A DNA stretch of 64,000 nt from positions 62,001 through 126,000 of the forward strand of contig NZ_JAGOPN010000003.1 of NCBI RefSeq assembly GCF_017991995.1, read 5' to 3'. Both the position numbers and the translations under genes were made by a program. The notes below the pieces were generated by a model. The model was not told the origin of the DNA. It did no database searches and saw only the letters and a list, made by a program, of their open reading frames with translations. Below are positions 18,780 to 27,547 of this stretch, piece by piece. The stretch comes from Pseudacidovorax sp. (GTDB lineage Bacteria > Pseudomonadota > Gammaproteobacteria > Burkholderiales > Burkholderiaceae_C). Each line of letters starts with the position of its first letter. Within the stretch, counting starts at the first letter, position 1.

Positions 18780-19910
18780 TTAAGCGTCCAGCAGGATGCG
18801 CAGCATGCGGCGCAATGGTTCCGCCGCGCCCCAGAGCAGCTGGTCGCCGATGGTAAAGGCGCCCAGGTACTCGGGGCCCATGGCCATCTTGCGCAGCCGG
18901 CCGACCGGGATCGTCATGGTGCCGGTCACGGCCACGGGCGTCAGGTCCTTGAGGGTGGCTTCGCGCGTGTTGGGCACCACCTTCACCCAGGCGTTGTCGG
19001 CCGCGATCATGGCCTCGATGTCGGCCAGCGGCACGTCCTTCTTGAGCTTGAATGTCAGGGCCTGGCTGTGGCAGCGCATGGCGCCCACGCGCACGCAGAA
19101 GCCGTCGACCGGCACGGCGGGGCTGCCGAAGCCTTCGCCCTGGCCGAGGATCTTGTTGGTCTCGGCCATGCCCTTCCATTCTTCCTTGGACATGCCGTCG
19201 CCCAGGTCCTTGTCGATCCAGGGGATCAGCGAGCCGCCCAGGGGCACGCCGAAGTTGGCCGTCTCTTCGCCCGAGAGGCTGCGCTGCCTGGCGATGACCT
19301 GGCGGTCGATCTCGAGGATGGCGCTCTTGGGGTCGTCCAGCAGGGCCTTCACTTCCGAATAGAGTGTGCCGTACTGCGTCAGCAGCTCGCGCATGTGCTG
19401 CGCGCCGCCGCCCGATGCGGCCTGGTAGGTCTGCGTGCTCATCCACTCGACCAGGCCCGCCTTGTAGAGCGCACCCACGCCCATCAGCATGCAGCTGACG
19501 GTGCAGTTGCCGCCGATCCAGTTGCGGCCGCCGTCGGACAGGGCGTTCTTGATGACCGGCATGTTGACCGGGTCGAGCACGATGACCGCGTCGTCCTTCA
19601 TGCGCAGCGTGGAGGCGGCGTCGATCCAGTGGCCGTTCCAGCCGGCGGCGCGCAGCTTGGGGAAGACTTCGGTGGTGTAGTCGCCGCCCTGGGCCGTGAT
19701 GATGATCTCGCAGCGCTTGAGCTGGTCGATGTCGAACGCGTCCTGGAGTGTGGTCTCGTTCTTCGCCATGGCGGGCGCCTTGCCGCCGGCGTTCGAGGTG
19801 GAGAAGAACAGCGGCTCGATCAGATCGAAATCCTTCTCGGCCACCATGCGGTCCATCAGGACCGAGCCGACCATGCCGCGCCAGCCGACCAAACCTACCA
19901 ACTTGCTCAT
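18780..19910 (-). CDS. asd: Aspartate-semialdehyde dehydrogenase
   Basis: This 376-residue enzyme reduces beta-aspartyl phosphate to aspartate semialdehyde with NADPH. This is the branch point to lysine/diaminopimelate, threonine, isoleucine and methionine. The NADP-binding [13 protein letters not shown] (6-18) and the catalytic Cys136 in GGNCTVS are present; the length matches the gram-negative Asd type. The ATG at 19908-19910 has AAAGGG 8 nt upstream, a good Shine-Dalgarno. Upstream lies a probable attenuation leader (20018-20119) with competing stems, so expression is likely set by Thr/Ile/Lys supply rather than by read-through from leuB, which has its own terminator. Confidence 0.96.
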   Translation of the reverse strand: MSKLVGLVGWRGMVGSVLMDRMVAEKDFDLIEPLFFSTSNAGGKAPAMAKNETTLQDAFDIDQLKRCEIIITAQGGDYTTEVFPKLRAAGWNGHWIDAASTLRMKDDAVIVLDPVNMPVIKNALSDGGRNWIGGNCTVSCMLMGVGALYKAGLVEWMSTQTYQAASGGGAQHMRELLTQYGTLYSEVKALLDDPKSAILEIDRQVIARQRSLSGEETANFGVPLGGSLIPWIDKDLGDGMSKEEWKGMAETNKILGQGEGFGSPAVPVDGFCVRVGAMRCHSQALTFKLKKDVPLADIEAMIAADNAWVKVVPNTREATLKDLTPVAVTGTMTIPVGRLRKMAMGPEYLGAFTIGDQLLWGAAEPLRRMLRILLDA

Positions 19911-19954
19911 GTCAAAAGCCCTTTCAGAGTCATACAAAGAAGACCGCGGCGAAG

Positions 19955-20024
19955 GGGCTGGCCCGCCTGGCTCGTCCGTGGGCCAGGGGGGAGGCACGCG
20001 CGACGAACCAGGCTGGGTCAGCCC
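19955..20024 (-). promoter_or_regulatory. Mutually exclusive stems between the leader peptide and asd
   Basis: Three pairings compete. Stem A:D joins 20008-20024 (overlapping the leader's last sense and stop codons) with 19955-19970, about 15 pairs with one mismatch and one bulge. Stem B:C joins 20002-20012 with 19966-19976, 11 pairs including one G-U. Stem C:D joins 19980-19986 with 19958-19964, 7 G-C-rich pairs around a 15-nt loop. A ribosome stalled on the Thr/Ile/Lys codons would cover strand A and leave B free to pair with C. No strong T-run follows; the downstream sequence up to the asd Shine-Dalgarno is only moderately T-rich (near 19930-19945). Confidence 0.6.
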
Positions 20025-20119
20025 TTAATGGTCGTCGTGGTTTTGGTGATGGATGCGCGCGCGGTGCTGGCCAGGGCGGCAGGCACGGTGTTCAGGGCGA
20101 ACGGGCGGGCGACAAACAT
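20018..20119 (-). CDS. Putative Thr/Ile/Lys-rich leader peptide of asd
   Basis: This is a 33-codon frame with ATG at 20117-20119 and TGA at 20018-20020. Its last ten residues include five Thr, two Ile and two Lys, with four consecutive Thr codons (residues 27-30). Thr, Ile and Lys are end products of the pathway that Asd supplies. There is no Shine-Dalgarno; TACAAT (20128-20133) is 8 nt before the ATG, so the transcript may begin at or within a base or two of it. It lies in the leuB-asd gap, after the leuB terminator, and its 3' end is part of one of three alternative stems. The layout resembles thrL of enterics in logic, with an unrelated N-terminal half. Function is inferred, not shown. Confidence 0.65.
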   Translation of the reverse strand: MFVARPFALNTVPAALASTARASITKTTTTIKG

Positions 20120-20127
20120 GGGGCGCG

Positions 20128-20133
20128 ATTGTA
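20128..20133 (-). promoter_or_regulatory. -10 box of the asd leader promoter
   Basis: On the minus strand this is TACAAT (5 of 6 consensus bases), followed after 8 nt by the leader ATG. The -35 region, at 16-18 bp upstream, is poor. The spacing puts the expected transcription start at or within one or two bases of the ATG. Confidence 0.6.
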
Positions 20134-20157
20134 GCCGGCATCGGCGCAGTCCTACAT

Positions 20158-20184
20158 GCAAAACGGCCCGACAGGGCCGCTTTG
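20158..20184 (-). terminator. Intrinsic terminator after leuB
   Basis: On the minus strand a 6-bp CGGCCC/GGGCCG stem with a 4-nt loop is flanked by A-rich and T-rich tracts (GCAAAG before it, TTTTGC after it). It lies 46-72 bp after the leuB stop and separates the leu genes from the asd leader. Confidence 0.75.
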
Positions 20185-20229
20185 CAGTGGGTGTCGCGTG
20201 CGCCCGACGGGCGCAGCGTTTACACCTTT

Positions 20230-21300
20230 TCAGGCCAGAGCCTTCAGAACGGCATCGCCCATTTCCCGGGTGCCAACCTTGGTGGTGCCTTCGCTCCAGA
20301 TGTCGGGCGTACGCAGGCCCTGCGCCAGCACGGCCTTGACGGCGGTCTCGATGCGCTGGGCGGCGTCTTCCTGGTTGAGGGAGAAGCGCAGCATCATCGC
20401 GGCGCTCAGGATGGTGGCCAGCGGATTGGCCACGCCTTTGCCGGCGATGTCGGGTGCGCTGCCGTGGCTGGGCTCGTACAGGCCCTGGTTGCTGTCGTTC
20501 AGGCTGGCCGAGGGCAGCATGCCGATGGAGCCGGTCAGCATCGAGGCCTCGTCCGAGAGGATGTCGCCGAACATGTTGCCGGTCACGATCACGTCGAAAG
20601 CCTTGGGCTTCTTCACGAGCTGCATGGCCGCGTTGTCGACGTATATGTGTTCCAGCTCGATGTCGGGGTAGTCCTTGTGCACCTCGGTGACCACGTCCTT
20701 CCAGAACTGGAAGGTCTCCAGCACGTTGGCCTTGTCCACGCTGGTGACGCGCTTGTTGCGCTTGCGGGCGGCCTCGAAGGCCACGCGGGCGATGCGCTCG
20801 ATCTCCGGGCGCGAGTAGCGCATGGTGTCGAAGGCCTCGTCGGCGCCCGGGAAGTGGCCGTCGGTGGCCACGCGCTTGCCACGCGGCTGGCCGAAGTAGA
20901 TGTCGCCGGTCAGCTCGCGGATGATGAGGATGTCCAGGCCTGCGACCAGCTCGGGCTTGAGGCTGGAGGCATGCGTCAGCTGCTCGTAGCAGATGGCCGG
21001 GCGGAAGTTGGCGAACAGGCCCAGATTCTTGCGCAGGCCCAGGATGGCCTGCTCGGGGCGCAGCGGGCGGTCCAGCTTGTCGTATTTCCAGTCGCCGACG
21101 GCGCCGAAGAGCACCGCATCGGCTTCCTTGGCCAGCTTGAGCGTGGCCTCGGGCAGCGGATGGCCGTGGGCCTCGTAGGCGGCGCCGCCGACCAGGGCGG
21201 TCTCCATCTCGAACTTGAGGTCCAGCGCGTCCAGCACGCGCACGGCCTCCGCGACGATTTCGGTGCCGATGCCGTCGCCGGGCAGAACTGCGATCTTCAT
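20230..21300 (-). CDS. leuB: 3-isopropylmalate dehydrogenase
   Basis: This 356-residue NAD-dependent dehydrogenase converts 3-isopropylmalate to 2-oxoisocaproate in leucine synthesis. The [15 protein letters not shown] start, the substrate-binding Arg segment around 90-105, and the metal-site block with [12 protein letters not shown] (about 240-251) are present. The NAD-binding [10 protein letters not shown] follows near 282-291. The length is normal. It lies 29 bp after leuD in a leuC-leuD-leuB operon. An intrinsic terminator follows at 20158-20184. Confidence 0.96.
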   Translation of the reverse strand: MKIAVLPGDGIGTEIVAEAVRVLDALDLKFEMETALVGGAAYEAHGHPLPEATLKLAKEADAVLFGAVGDWKYDKLDRPLRPEQAILGLRKNLGLFANFRPAICYEQLTHASSLKPELVAGLDILIIRELTGDIYFGQPRGKRVATDGHFPGADEAFDTMRYSRPEIERIARVAFEAARKRNKRVTSVDKANVLETFQFWKDVVTEVHKDYPDIELEHIYVDNAAMQLVKKPKAFDVIVTGNMFGDILSDEASMLTGSIGMLPSASLNDSNQGLYEPSHGSAPDIAGKGVANPLATILSAAMMLRFSLNQEDAAQRIETAVKAVLAQGLRTPDIWSEGTTKVGTREMGDAVLKALA

Positions 21301-21329
21301 AAGTGGTGTTTGGTTGAAAGTGAAATGGG

Positions 21330-21980
21330 TCAGGCCAGCATTTGATGCGCGAGCCAGGGCTTGGCCGCCAGCCGCTCGGCCTCGAAGGCCTTGATCTTGT
21401 CCTTGTGGCGCAGCGTCAGGCCGATGTCGTCCAGGCCGTTCATCAGGCAGTAGCGGCGGAAGGGCTGCACCTCGAAGGGGATCTCCTCGCCATCGGGCTT
21501 GACGACGACCTGGCAATCCAGGTCGACGGTCAGCTCGTAACCCGGGAAGGCGAACACCTCATCGAACAGCTTCGCCACGGTGGCCTCCGGCAGCACGATG
21601 GGCAGCAGGCCGTTCTTGAAGCTGTTGTTGAAGAAGATGTCGGCGAAGCTGGGCGCGAGGATGGCGCGGAAGCCGTACTGGTCCAGTGCCCACGGCGCAT
21701 GCTCGCGGCTGGAGCCGCAACCGAAGTTCTTGCGCGCCAGCAGCACCGAGGCGCCTCGGTAACGCGGCTGGTTCAGCACGAAGTCGGGGTTGGGCTTGCG
21801 GCTGGCCGGATCCATGCCGGGTTCGCCATGGTCCAGGTAGCGCCACTCGTCGAACAGGTTGGGGCCGAAGCCGGTGCGCTTGATCGACTTGAGGAACTGC
21901 TTGGGGATGATGGCGTCGGTGTCGACGTTCTCGCGATCCATCGGGGCCACGAGGCCCTTGTGCACGGTGAATTTCTGCAT
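21330..21980 (-). CDS. leuD: 3-isopropylmalate dehydratase small subunit
   Basis: This 216-residue swivel-domain subunit pairs with LeuC to isomerise 2-isopropylmalate to 3-isopropylmalate. Family blocks are the N-terminal [14 protein letters not shown] (18-31) and the [15 protein letters not shown] motif (85-99). The ATG at 21978-21980 lies 17 bp after the leuC stop and gives the normal length; longer in-frame extensions run inside leuC. Confidence 0.96.
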   Translation of the reverse strand: MQKFTVHKGLVAPMDRENVDTDAIIPKQFLKSIKRTGFGPNLFDEWRYLDHGEPGMDPASRKPNPDFVLNQPRYRGASVLLARKNFGCGSSREHAPWALDQYGFRAILAPSFADIFFNNSFKNGLLPIVLPEATVAKLFDEVFAFPGYELTVDLDCQVVVKPDGEEIPFEVQPFRRYCLMNGLDDIGLTLRHKDKIKAFEAERLAAKPWLAHQMLA

Positions 21981-21997
21981 GGTGTCTGCTCCCTGGC

Positions 21998-23419
21998 TCA
22001 GGCGATGGTGCGGATGTCGACGAAGTGGCCACGGATGGCGGCGGCGGCGGCCATGGCCGGGCTCACCAGGTGGGTGCGCCCGCCGGCGCCCTGACGGCCT
22101 TCGAAGTTGCGGTTGCTGGTGGAGGCGCAGCGCTCGCCCGGCTCCAGCCGGTCGGCGTTCATGGCCAGGCACATCGAGCAGCCGGGCTCGCGCCATTCGA
22201 AGCCGGCGGCCTTGAAAACCTCGTGCAGGCCTTCGCGCTCGGCCTGTTCCTTCACCAGGCCGGAGCCGGGCACGACCATCGCCACCTTGATGTTCTTGGC
22301 CACCTTCTGGCCGAGCTTCTTGACCACCGTGGCGGCCTCGCGCATGTCCTCGATGCGGCTGTTGGTGCAGCTGCCGATGAACACCTTGTCCACGAAGATG
22401 TCGTTCATCGCCTTGTTGGGCTCGAGGCCCATGTAGGCCAGGGCACGCTCGATGGCGCCGCGCTTGTTGGCGTCCTTCTCCTTGTCCGGGTCGGGCACGC
22501 GGCCGTCGATGGGCAGCACCATCTCGGGCGAGGTGCCCCAGGTGACCTGCGGCTTGATCTCGGCGGCATTGAGCTCGACCACGGTGTCGAATTTCGCGTC
22601 GGGGTCGGAATGCAGCGTCTTCCAGTAGGCGACGGCCTGGTCCCATTCCACGCCGGTGGGCGCCAGCGGGCGGTTCTTCACGTAGTCGATGGTCTTCTGG
22701 TCCACCGCCACGAGGCCAGCGCGCGCGCCGCCTTCGATGGCCATGTTGCAGACCGTCATGCGGCCTTCCATGGACAGGTCGCGGATGGCGGAGCCGGCGA
22801 ACTCGATGGTGTAGCCCGTGCCGCCCGCCGTGCCGATCTTGCCGATGATGGCCAGCACGATGTCCTTGGCCGTGCAGCCCAGCGGCAGCTTGCCCTCGAC
22901 CTTGACCAGCATGTTCTTGGCCTTCTTGGCCAGAAGGGTCTGCGTGGCCATCACATGCTCGACCTCGCTGGTGCCGATGCCGTGGGCCAGCGCGCCGAAG
23001 GCGCCGTGGGTGGAGGTGTGGCTGTCGCCGCATACGACGGTCATGCCCGGCAGCGTGGCGCCGTTCTCGGGGCCGATCACGTGCACGATGCCCTGGCGCT
23101 TGGACAGGAAGGGGAAGAAGGCGGCGGCGCCGAATTCCTCGATGTTGGTGTTCAGCGTGGTGACCTGTTCCTTGCTGATCGGATCGGCGATGCCGTCGTA
23201 GCCGCGTTCCCAGCCGGTGGTGGGCGTGTTGTGGTCGGCCGTGGCCACCACCGAGCTGACGCGCCACAGCTTGCGGCCGGTCTGGCGCAGGCCTTCGAAG
23301 GCCTGCGGGCTGGTCACTTCGTGCACCAGGTGCCGGTCGATGTAGAGGACGGCGGTGCCGTCTTCCTCGGTGTGGACGACGTGCTCGTCCCAGATCTTGT
23401 CGTAGAGCGTGCGGGCCAT
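21998..23419 (-). CDS. leuC: 3-isopropylmalate dehydratase large subunit
   Basis: This 473-residue aconitase-family subunit carries the [4Fe-4S] cluster. The cluster cysteines are seen in [12 protein letters not shown] and in the [10 protein letters not shown] pair near the C-terminus. The [14 protein letters not shown]-terminus marks the start at 23417-23419. The frame stays open about 50 codons further upstream through the palindrome-bearing region 23468-23628, but that stretch is not part of known LeuC proteins and is treated as 5' UTR. The adjacent LysR gene on the same strand may regulate it. Confidence 0.96.
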   Translation of the reverse strand: MARTLYDKIWDEHVVHTEEDGTAVLYIDRHLVHEVTSPQAFEGLRQTGRKLWRVSSVVATADHNTPTTGWERGYDGIADPISKEQVTTLNTNIEEFGAAAFFPFLSKRQGIVHVIGPENGATLPGMTVVCGDSHTSTHGAFGALAHGIGTSEVEHVMATQTLLAKKAKNMLVKVEGKLPLGCTAKDIVLAIIGKIGTAGGTGYTIEFAGSAIRDLSMEGRMTVCNMAIEGGARAGLVAVDQKTIDYVKNRPLAPTGVEWDQAVAYWKTLHSDPDAKFDTVVELNAAEIKPQVTWGTSPEMVLPIDGRVPDPDKEKDANKRGAIERALAYMGLEPNKAMNDIFVDKVFIGSCTNSRIEDMREAATVVKKLGQKVAKNIKVAMVVPGSGLVKEQAEREGLHEVFKAAGFEWREPGCSMCLAMNADRLEPGERCASTSNRNFEGRQGAGGRTHLVSPAMAAAAAIRGHFVDIRTIA

Positions 23420-23465
23420 GGGGTCTCGTCTTTCGTGGGGGATCGGGGTTGGTATTCGGGAGGTC

Positions 23466-23628
23466 TCACAAGGTGTGAATGAATCCGGCGTGGCCGAGCG
23501 GGCTGCGAAAACGCTCCCAATCAAGGAGCAAAGCGCAGCCATAGCTCGGGCTATGGCGAGCATTTGCAACGCGGAGTGGGCGTGTTTTGGCAGGACGGGC
23601 GGGCATGTCGGGTTCGTTCACACCTTGT
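23466..23628 (-). promoter_or_regulatory. leuC upstream region with nested inverted repeats
   Basis: The region is bounded by ACAAGGTGTGAATGAA (23468-23483) and its near-perfect inverse (23613-23628, 15 of 16 matching). The second arm touches the LysR stop codon. The first arm overlaps a small dyad, TCACA-AGG-TGTGA (23466-23478). In the middle is a perfect 8-bp hairpin, GCCATAGC-TCGG-GCTATGGC (23538-23557). These could be binding sites for the neighbouring LysR protein or a structured 5' UTR. No Leu-rich leader peptide is evident. Confidence 0.55.
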
Positions 23629-24599
23629 CAGGCGTCGTCCGCGTCGGCGGGCACCTGTGCGGCTTCTGCCTGCTGCAGGTGCTGAACCAGCGTGCGCGCC
23701 GCCACTGGCAGGGTGGAGAAGTCGCGGGCCACCAGGCGGATCTCGCGGTGCGCCCAGTCGTCGCTGAGGTCCACTGCGGCCAGCCGGCGGCCGATGCCCG
23801 CCTGCATGAGCTCGAAGGCGCGGCGTGGCATCACGCCTACGCCCAGCCCGTTGTCGATCATGCGGCACATGGCGTCCAGCCCGGTGACGTGGATGCGCAG
23901 CCGCACGCTGCGGCCCTCGGCGGTGGCGGCCTGGTACATCGCGCGGTAGATGGAGCTGTGGGTGTGAAGGCCCACGTGGTCCTCGTCCAGCGTCTGGGCG
24001 AAGCCGACGCAGGGCTGCGCGGCCAGGGGATGCTGCTGCGGCAGCACGAGTGCCAATTGGTCGCGCCGGTAAGGCAGGGTCTGCAACTCGCCCGCATCGT
24101 CCTCGGGCACATGGCAGATGCCCAGATCGGCCGCTCCGGCCTGCACCGCGCGCACCACCTCGTGGCTGAGGTGTTCTTCCAGATCGATCTTGATGCCTTC
24201 GTGAAGCCGGGCGAAGGCGCCCAGATCCTCGGGCAAGTACTGCACGATGGCGGAGATGTTGGCATGCACCCGCACATGGCCGCGCACGCCCTCGGCGTAC
24301 TCGGAGAGCTCGCCCTGCATCTTCTCCAGGCTGTAGAGCATGGCGCGGGCGTGGTGCAGAAGGCTTTCGCCAGCGGGCGTCAGGTCCACCCCTCGGGCAT
24401 GGCGGTAGAGCAGGCTGATGCCGAGTGTGGATTCGAGGTCGGACAGCCGCTTGCTGATGGCCGATGCCGCGATGAACTCGCGCTCGGCCGCACGGCCGAT
24501 GCTGCCCAGCTCGCACACGGCCACGAAGAGCTGCAGCGACGTCAGGTCGATGCGGCGCGCAAAACTGCGTTCGAGGGTGAGCGGGGCGGGCGAGGTCAT
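23628..24599 (-). CDS. LysR-family transcriptional regulator
   Basis: This regulator has about 323 residues. The N-terminal winged helix-turn-helix spans about 17-75, with the typical GSIGRAAEREFIAASAISKRLSDLE pattern interrupted by family variants. The effector-binding domain runs from about 95 to 300. It lies directly upstream of leuC on the same strand, in a position where Comamonadaceae often carry a LysR gene, so control of leuCDB is a reasonable inference. The start is ATG at 24597-24599; a GTG sits one codon earlier. The inverted repeat at its 3' end extends into the leuC 5' region. Confidence 0.85.
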   Translation of the reverse strand: MTSPAPLTLERSFARRIDLTSLQLFVAVCELGSIGRAAEREFIAASAISKRLSDLESTLGISLLYRHARGVDLTPAGESLLHHARAMLYSLEKMQGELSEYAEGVRGHVRVHANISAIVQYLPEDLGAFARLHEGIKIDLEEHLSHEVVRAVQAGAADLGICHVPEDDAGELQTLPYRRDQLALVLPQQHPLAAQPCVGFAQTLDEDHVGLHTHSSIYRAMYQAATAEGRSVRLRIHVTGLDAMCRMIDNGLGVGVMPRRAFELMQAGIGRRLAAVDLSDDWAHREIRLVARDFSTLPVAARTLVQHLQQAEAAQVPADADDA

Positions 24600-24728
24600 C
24601 ACGATCCACGAGGGGAGGCGTGATTTTCCTATGGTTTGTCCATGCTAGTCATCGCGGATGGCGATGGGGTGGCTGGCAAGGCGCGAACCCGTTGTGCCCC
24701 GTCGCGCCATGACGGTCGCGGGGTGCCA

Positions 24729-24753
24729 AGAAAAACGGCCCACGAGGGGCCGT
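24729..24753 (-). terminator. Intrinsic terminator after the entericidin gene
   Basis: On the minus strand a 7-bp ACGGCCC/GGGCCGT stem with a 5-nt loop is followed by TTTTTC. It lies 33 bp after the entericidin stop codon. The rest of 24603-24728, upstream of the LysR gene, shows no other feature. Confidence 0.8.
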
Positions 24754-24785
24754 CCGGTGGTGTGGAGCGGCAATGCCGCCCACGG

Positions 24786-24926
24786 TCACTGTCGCTTCTT
24801 TGCAGAATCTTCGATCTTTTCGCCAGCCTTTTGGACGTCCTGGCCCGCACCCTTGAAGGTGTTGCAGCCGGCCAGCGGCACGGAGACGGCGAAAGTGATG
24901 GCGAGCAGGGCGGCGAGTTTCTTCAT
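24786..24926 (-). CDS. Entericidin A/B family small lipoprotein
   Basis: This 46-residue lipoprotein starts with Met-Lys-Lys, has a hydrophobic signal segment (4-17), a lipobox LAGC with the modified Cys21, and a short Gln/Lys/Glu helix containing DVQKAGEKIEDSA. This matches entericidins, small membrane lipoproteins of the ecnAB toxin-antidote type in enterics. In Burkholderiales they are common near leu genes and are not necessarily toxic. An upstream in-frame extension is not family-like. It has its own terminator at 24729-24753. Confidence 0.85.
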   Translation of the reverse strand: MKKLAALLAITFAVSVPLAGCNTFKGAGQDVQKAGEKIEDSAKKRQ

Positions 24927-25025
24927 GGGACGTTTCCTTCCTCTTCGTGGACGATGTGGATGTCGGAGGTCACCCTCCGCAGCGCAATGTGACGACCAGG
25001 AAGTCAGGCGGATGTCAGTCAAGAC

Positions 25026-25051
25026 GCAAAAAGGCCGCCCGAAGGCGGCCT
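25026..25051 (-). terminator. Intrinsic terminator after gltA
   Basis: On the minus strand an 8-bp AGGCCGCC/GGCGGCCT stem with a TTCG tetraloop is followed by TTTTTGCG. It lies about 47 bp after the gltA stop and ends the sdh-gltA transcript. Confidence 0.85.
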
Positions 25052-25097
25052 ATGCATTGCAGGCGGGCACCTCGCGGCACCTGCATGCGGGCGGCGT

Positions 25098-26408
25098 TCA
25101 GCGCTGGGCGATCGGCTTCACGTCGCGCTTGTCGGCGCCGGTGAAGAGCTGACGCGGACGGCCGATCTTGTACTCGGGGTCGCTGATCATTTCGTTCAGC
25201 TGCGCGATCCAGCCCACCGTGCGGGCCAGCGCGAAGATGCCGGTGAACAGGTTGACCGGGATGCCGATGGCGCGCTGCACGATGCCGGAGTAGAAGTCGA
25301 CGTTCGGGTAGAGCTTGCGCTGCACGAAGTAGTCGTCTTCCAAGGCGATCTTTTCCAGCTGCTTCGCCAGGGCGAACAGCGGGTCCTTCTCCAGGCCCAG
25401 CTCGGACAGGACCTCGTTGCAGGTTTCCTGCATCAGCTTGGCGCGCGGGTCGTAGTTCTTGTACACGCGGTGGCCGAAGCCCATCAGCTTGACGCCGGAG
25501 TTCTTGTCCTTGACCTTCTCCATGAACTCGCCAACCTTGGAAACACCGCCATTGCGCTGGATGTCTTCCAGCATATTCAGGCAGGCCTCGTTGGCACCGC
25601 CGTGGGCGGGGCCCCACAGGCAGGCCACGCCGGCCGCGATGGCGGCGAACGGGTTGGTGCCCGAGCTGCCGCACAGGCGCACGGTGGAGGTCGACGCGTT
25701 CTGCTCGTGGTCCGCGTGCAGGATGAAGATGCGGTCGATGGCGCGCTCGATGACCGGGTTGACCTTGTACTCTTCGCACGGCGTGCCGAACATCATGCGC
25801 AGGAAGTTGCCTGAGTAGCTCAGGTCGTTCTTCGGATACATGTACGGCTGGCCGGTGCCGTACTTGTAGGCCATGGCGACCAGCGTGGGCATCTTGGCGA
25901 TCAGGCGGATGGCCGCGATCTCGCGATGCTCGGGGTTATTGATGTCGGTGCTGTCGTGATAGAAGGCCGACAGGGCGCCCACCAAGCCGGTCAGCACGGC
26001 CATCGGGTGCGCGTCGCGGCGGAAGCCACGCAGGAAGAACTGCATCTGCTCGTTCACCATCGTGTGGCGCGTCACCGTGTCGGTGAACTCGGCCTTCTGC
26101 GATTCGTTGGGCAGTTCGCCGTTGAGCAGCAGGTAGCAGGTTTCCAGGAAGTCGCAGTTCACCGCCAGCTGCTCGATGGGGTAGCCGCGGTACAGCAGCT
26201 CGCCCTTGTCGCCGTCGATGTACGTGATGGCCGACTGGCACGACGCCGTGGACAGGAAGCCCGGGTCGTAGGTGAACATGCCCGTCTGCGCGTACAGCTT
26301 GCGGATGTCGATGACGTCCGGACCGACCGTGCCCTTGTAGATCGGCAGATCGATGGCTTGATCGCCATTGCTGAACGCGAGCGTGGCCTTGATGTCGGAG
26401 GCTTTCAT
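25098..26408 (-). CDS. gltA: Citrate synthase (type II, GltA)
   Basis: This 436-residue enzyme condenses acetyl-CoA and oxaloacetate, the entry step of the TCA cycle. The catalytic histidines are seen in [10 protein letters not shown] (231-240), GPAHGGANE (266-274) and [12 protein letters not shown] (311-322). The N-terminal beta-rich extension marks the hexameric, NADH-regulated gram-negative type. It is the last gene of sdhCDAB-sdhE-gltA, 63 bp after sdhE, and is followed by a strong terminator. Confidence 0.97.
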   Translation of the reverse strand: MKASDIKATLAFSNGDQAIDLPIYKGTVGPDVIDIRKLYAQTGMFTYDPGFLSTASCQSAITYIDGDKGELLYRGYPIEQLAVNCDFLETCYLLLNGELPNESQKAEFTDTVTRHTMVNEQMQFFLRGFRRDAHPMAVLTGLVGALSAFYHDSTDINNPEHREIAAIRLIAKMPTLVAMAYKYGTGQPYMYPKNDLSYSGNFLRMMFGTPCEEYKVNPVIERAIDRIFILHADHEQNASTSTVRLCGSSGTNPFAAIAAGVACLWGPAHGGANEACLNMLEDIQRNGGVSKVGEFMEKVKDKNSGVKLMGFGHRVYKNYDPRAKLMQETCNEVLSELGLEKDPLFALAKQLEKIALEDDYFVQRKLYPNVDFYSGIVQRAIGIPVNLFTGIFALARTVGWIAQLNEMISDPEYKIGRPRQLFTGADKRDVKPIAQR

Positions 26409-26471
26409 GTCGACTTTCTCTTGAGAAGGTGGAGGAAATGGGGAGGGTGGCGAAGGATCGGATGGAGCGGC

Positions 26472-26783
26472 TCAGGCCGCGAGCCGGTCGCCCGGGGGGC
26501 GCATCAGCTCCAGCACCGCCGCCACCTCGGCCCCGGCCCATGCGGGCTCGGGCTCCTTTCGGCGCAGCAGAAGGTCGAGCAGGTCGTTGTCCGGCAGGTC
26601 CATCAGGGTTTCGATCGCCTGGGCCTGGGCCCGGGTCAAGCCAGAACCATGCCGCTCGAAGAAGCGGGTGATGAAGATGTCGTTCTCCAGCAACCCGCGT
26701 CGGCAACGCCACTGCAGCCGGGCCAGGGCGCGCTCGTCGAGTCGTTCGTCGGATGCGCCCGGGGCTGGCTGCGATTGCGGCAT
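26472..26783 (-). CDS. sdhE: FAD assembly factor SdhE
   Basis: This 103-residue protein with five helices belongs to the SdhE/YgfY (Sdh5) family, which promotes covalent attachment of FAD to SdhA. The diagnostic RGLLE motif is at 29-33, followed by NDIFITRFF. It lies between sdhB (34 bp upstream) and gltA (63 bp downstream), the usual place in this group. The first ~15 residues are unconserved. Confidence 0.92.
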   Translation of the reverse strand: MPQSQPAPGASDERLDERALARLQWRCRRGLLENDIFITRFFERHGSGLTRAQAQAIETLMDLPDNDLLDLLLRRKEPEPAWAGAEVAAVLELMRPPGDRLAA

Positions 26784-26817
26784 GGCGTGTCGTCTCCGTT
26801 GCTTCGTTCGGCCAGGA

Positions 26818-27519
26818 TCAGATGGCGCGACGCACCATCAGCTCCTTGATCTTGCCGATCGCCTTGGTGGGATTCAGGTGCTTGGGGCACACGTCCACGC
26901 AGTTCATGATCGTGTGGCAGCGGAACAGGCGGTACGGGTCTTCGAGGTTGTCGAGCCGTTCGCCGGTGGCTTCGTCGCGGCTGTCGGCGATGAAGCGGTA
27001 GGCCTGCAGCAGGCCGGCCGGGCCGACGAACTTGTCGGGGTTCCACCAGAAGCTCGGGCAGCTGGTGGAGCAGCTCGCGCACAAGATGCACTCGTACAGG
27101 CCGTTGAGCTCTTCACGCTCCTCGGGCGACTGCAGCCGCTCGCGCTCGGGCGCCAGGCCCTCGGTGATCAGGTACGGCTTGATCGAGTGGTACTGCTTGA
27201 AGAACTGGGTCATGTCCACGATCAGGTCGCGGATGACCGGCAGCCCCGGCAGCGGCTTGAGCACGATGGTGCCCTTGAGCGTGTTCATGTTGGTCAGACA
27301 CGCCAGGCCGTTCTTGCCGTTGATGTTCATCGCGTCCGAGCCGCACACGCCTTCGCGGCAGGAGCGGCGGAAGGCGATGCTCGGATCCTGGGCCTTGAGC
27401 TTGACCAAGGCGTCCAGCAGCATGCGCTCGTGGCCGTCGAGTTCGATCTCGACGGTCTGCATGTAGGGCTTGGCGTCCTTGTCCGGGTCGTAGCGGTAGA
27501 TCTGGAATGTGCGCTTCAT
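26818..27519 (-). CDS. sdhB: Succinate dehydrogenase iron-sulfur subunit
   Basis: This 233-residue subunit carries three Fe-S clusters linking the flavin to ubiquinone. The [2Fe-2S] ligands are Cys54, Cys59, Asp62 and Cys74, with the Cys-to-Asp replacement also found in E. coli. The ferredoxin-type cysteines start at CILCASCSTSC (144-154), and more follow in MNCVDVCPKHLNP near 200. The length is normal. It lies 28 bp after sdhA. Confidence 0.97.
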   Translation of the reverse strand: MKRTFQIYRYDPDKDAKPYMQTVEIELDGHERMLLDALVKLKAQDPSIAFRRSCREGVCGSDAMNINGKNGLACLTNMNTLKGTIVLKPLPGLPVIRDLIVDMTQFFKQYHSIKPYLITEGLAPERERLQSPEEREELNGLYECILCASCSTSCPSFWWNPDKFVGPAGLLQAYRFIADSRDEATGERLDNLEDPYRLFRCHTIMNCVDVCPKHLNPTKAIGKIKELMVRRAI

Positions 27520-27547
27520 GTCGGTGTCTCGTGGGGTTGCGGCGATG

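Noticed and set aside
19925-19955. Canonical Rho-independent terminator in the asd leader
   Set aside because: GGCG/CGCC pairs exist near 19944-19964, but the following T-rich stretch is broken by G and C. Attenuation by termination is thus unproven; translational control of asd is equally possible.
20018-20119. Leucine leader peptide for leuB-type genes
   Set aside because: The frame has only two Leu residues, none in a run, lies after the leuB terminator and points to asd.
23420-23569. A 50-residue N-terminal extension of LeuC
   Set aside because: The frame is open, but the peptide is not seen in LeuC proteins known to me and lies over the inverted repeats. It is treated as untranslated region.
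23484-23580. tRNA-like sequence GTGGCCGAGCGG near 23490
   Set aside because: It looks like a class II tRNA D-arm, but no matching acceptor stem, anticodon arm or T-arm could be built around it.
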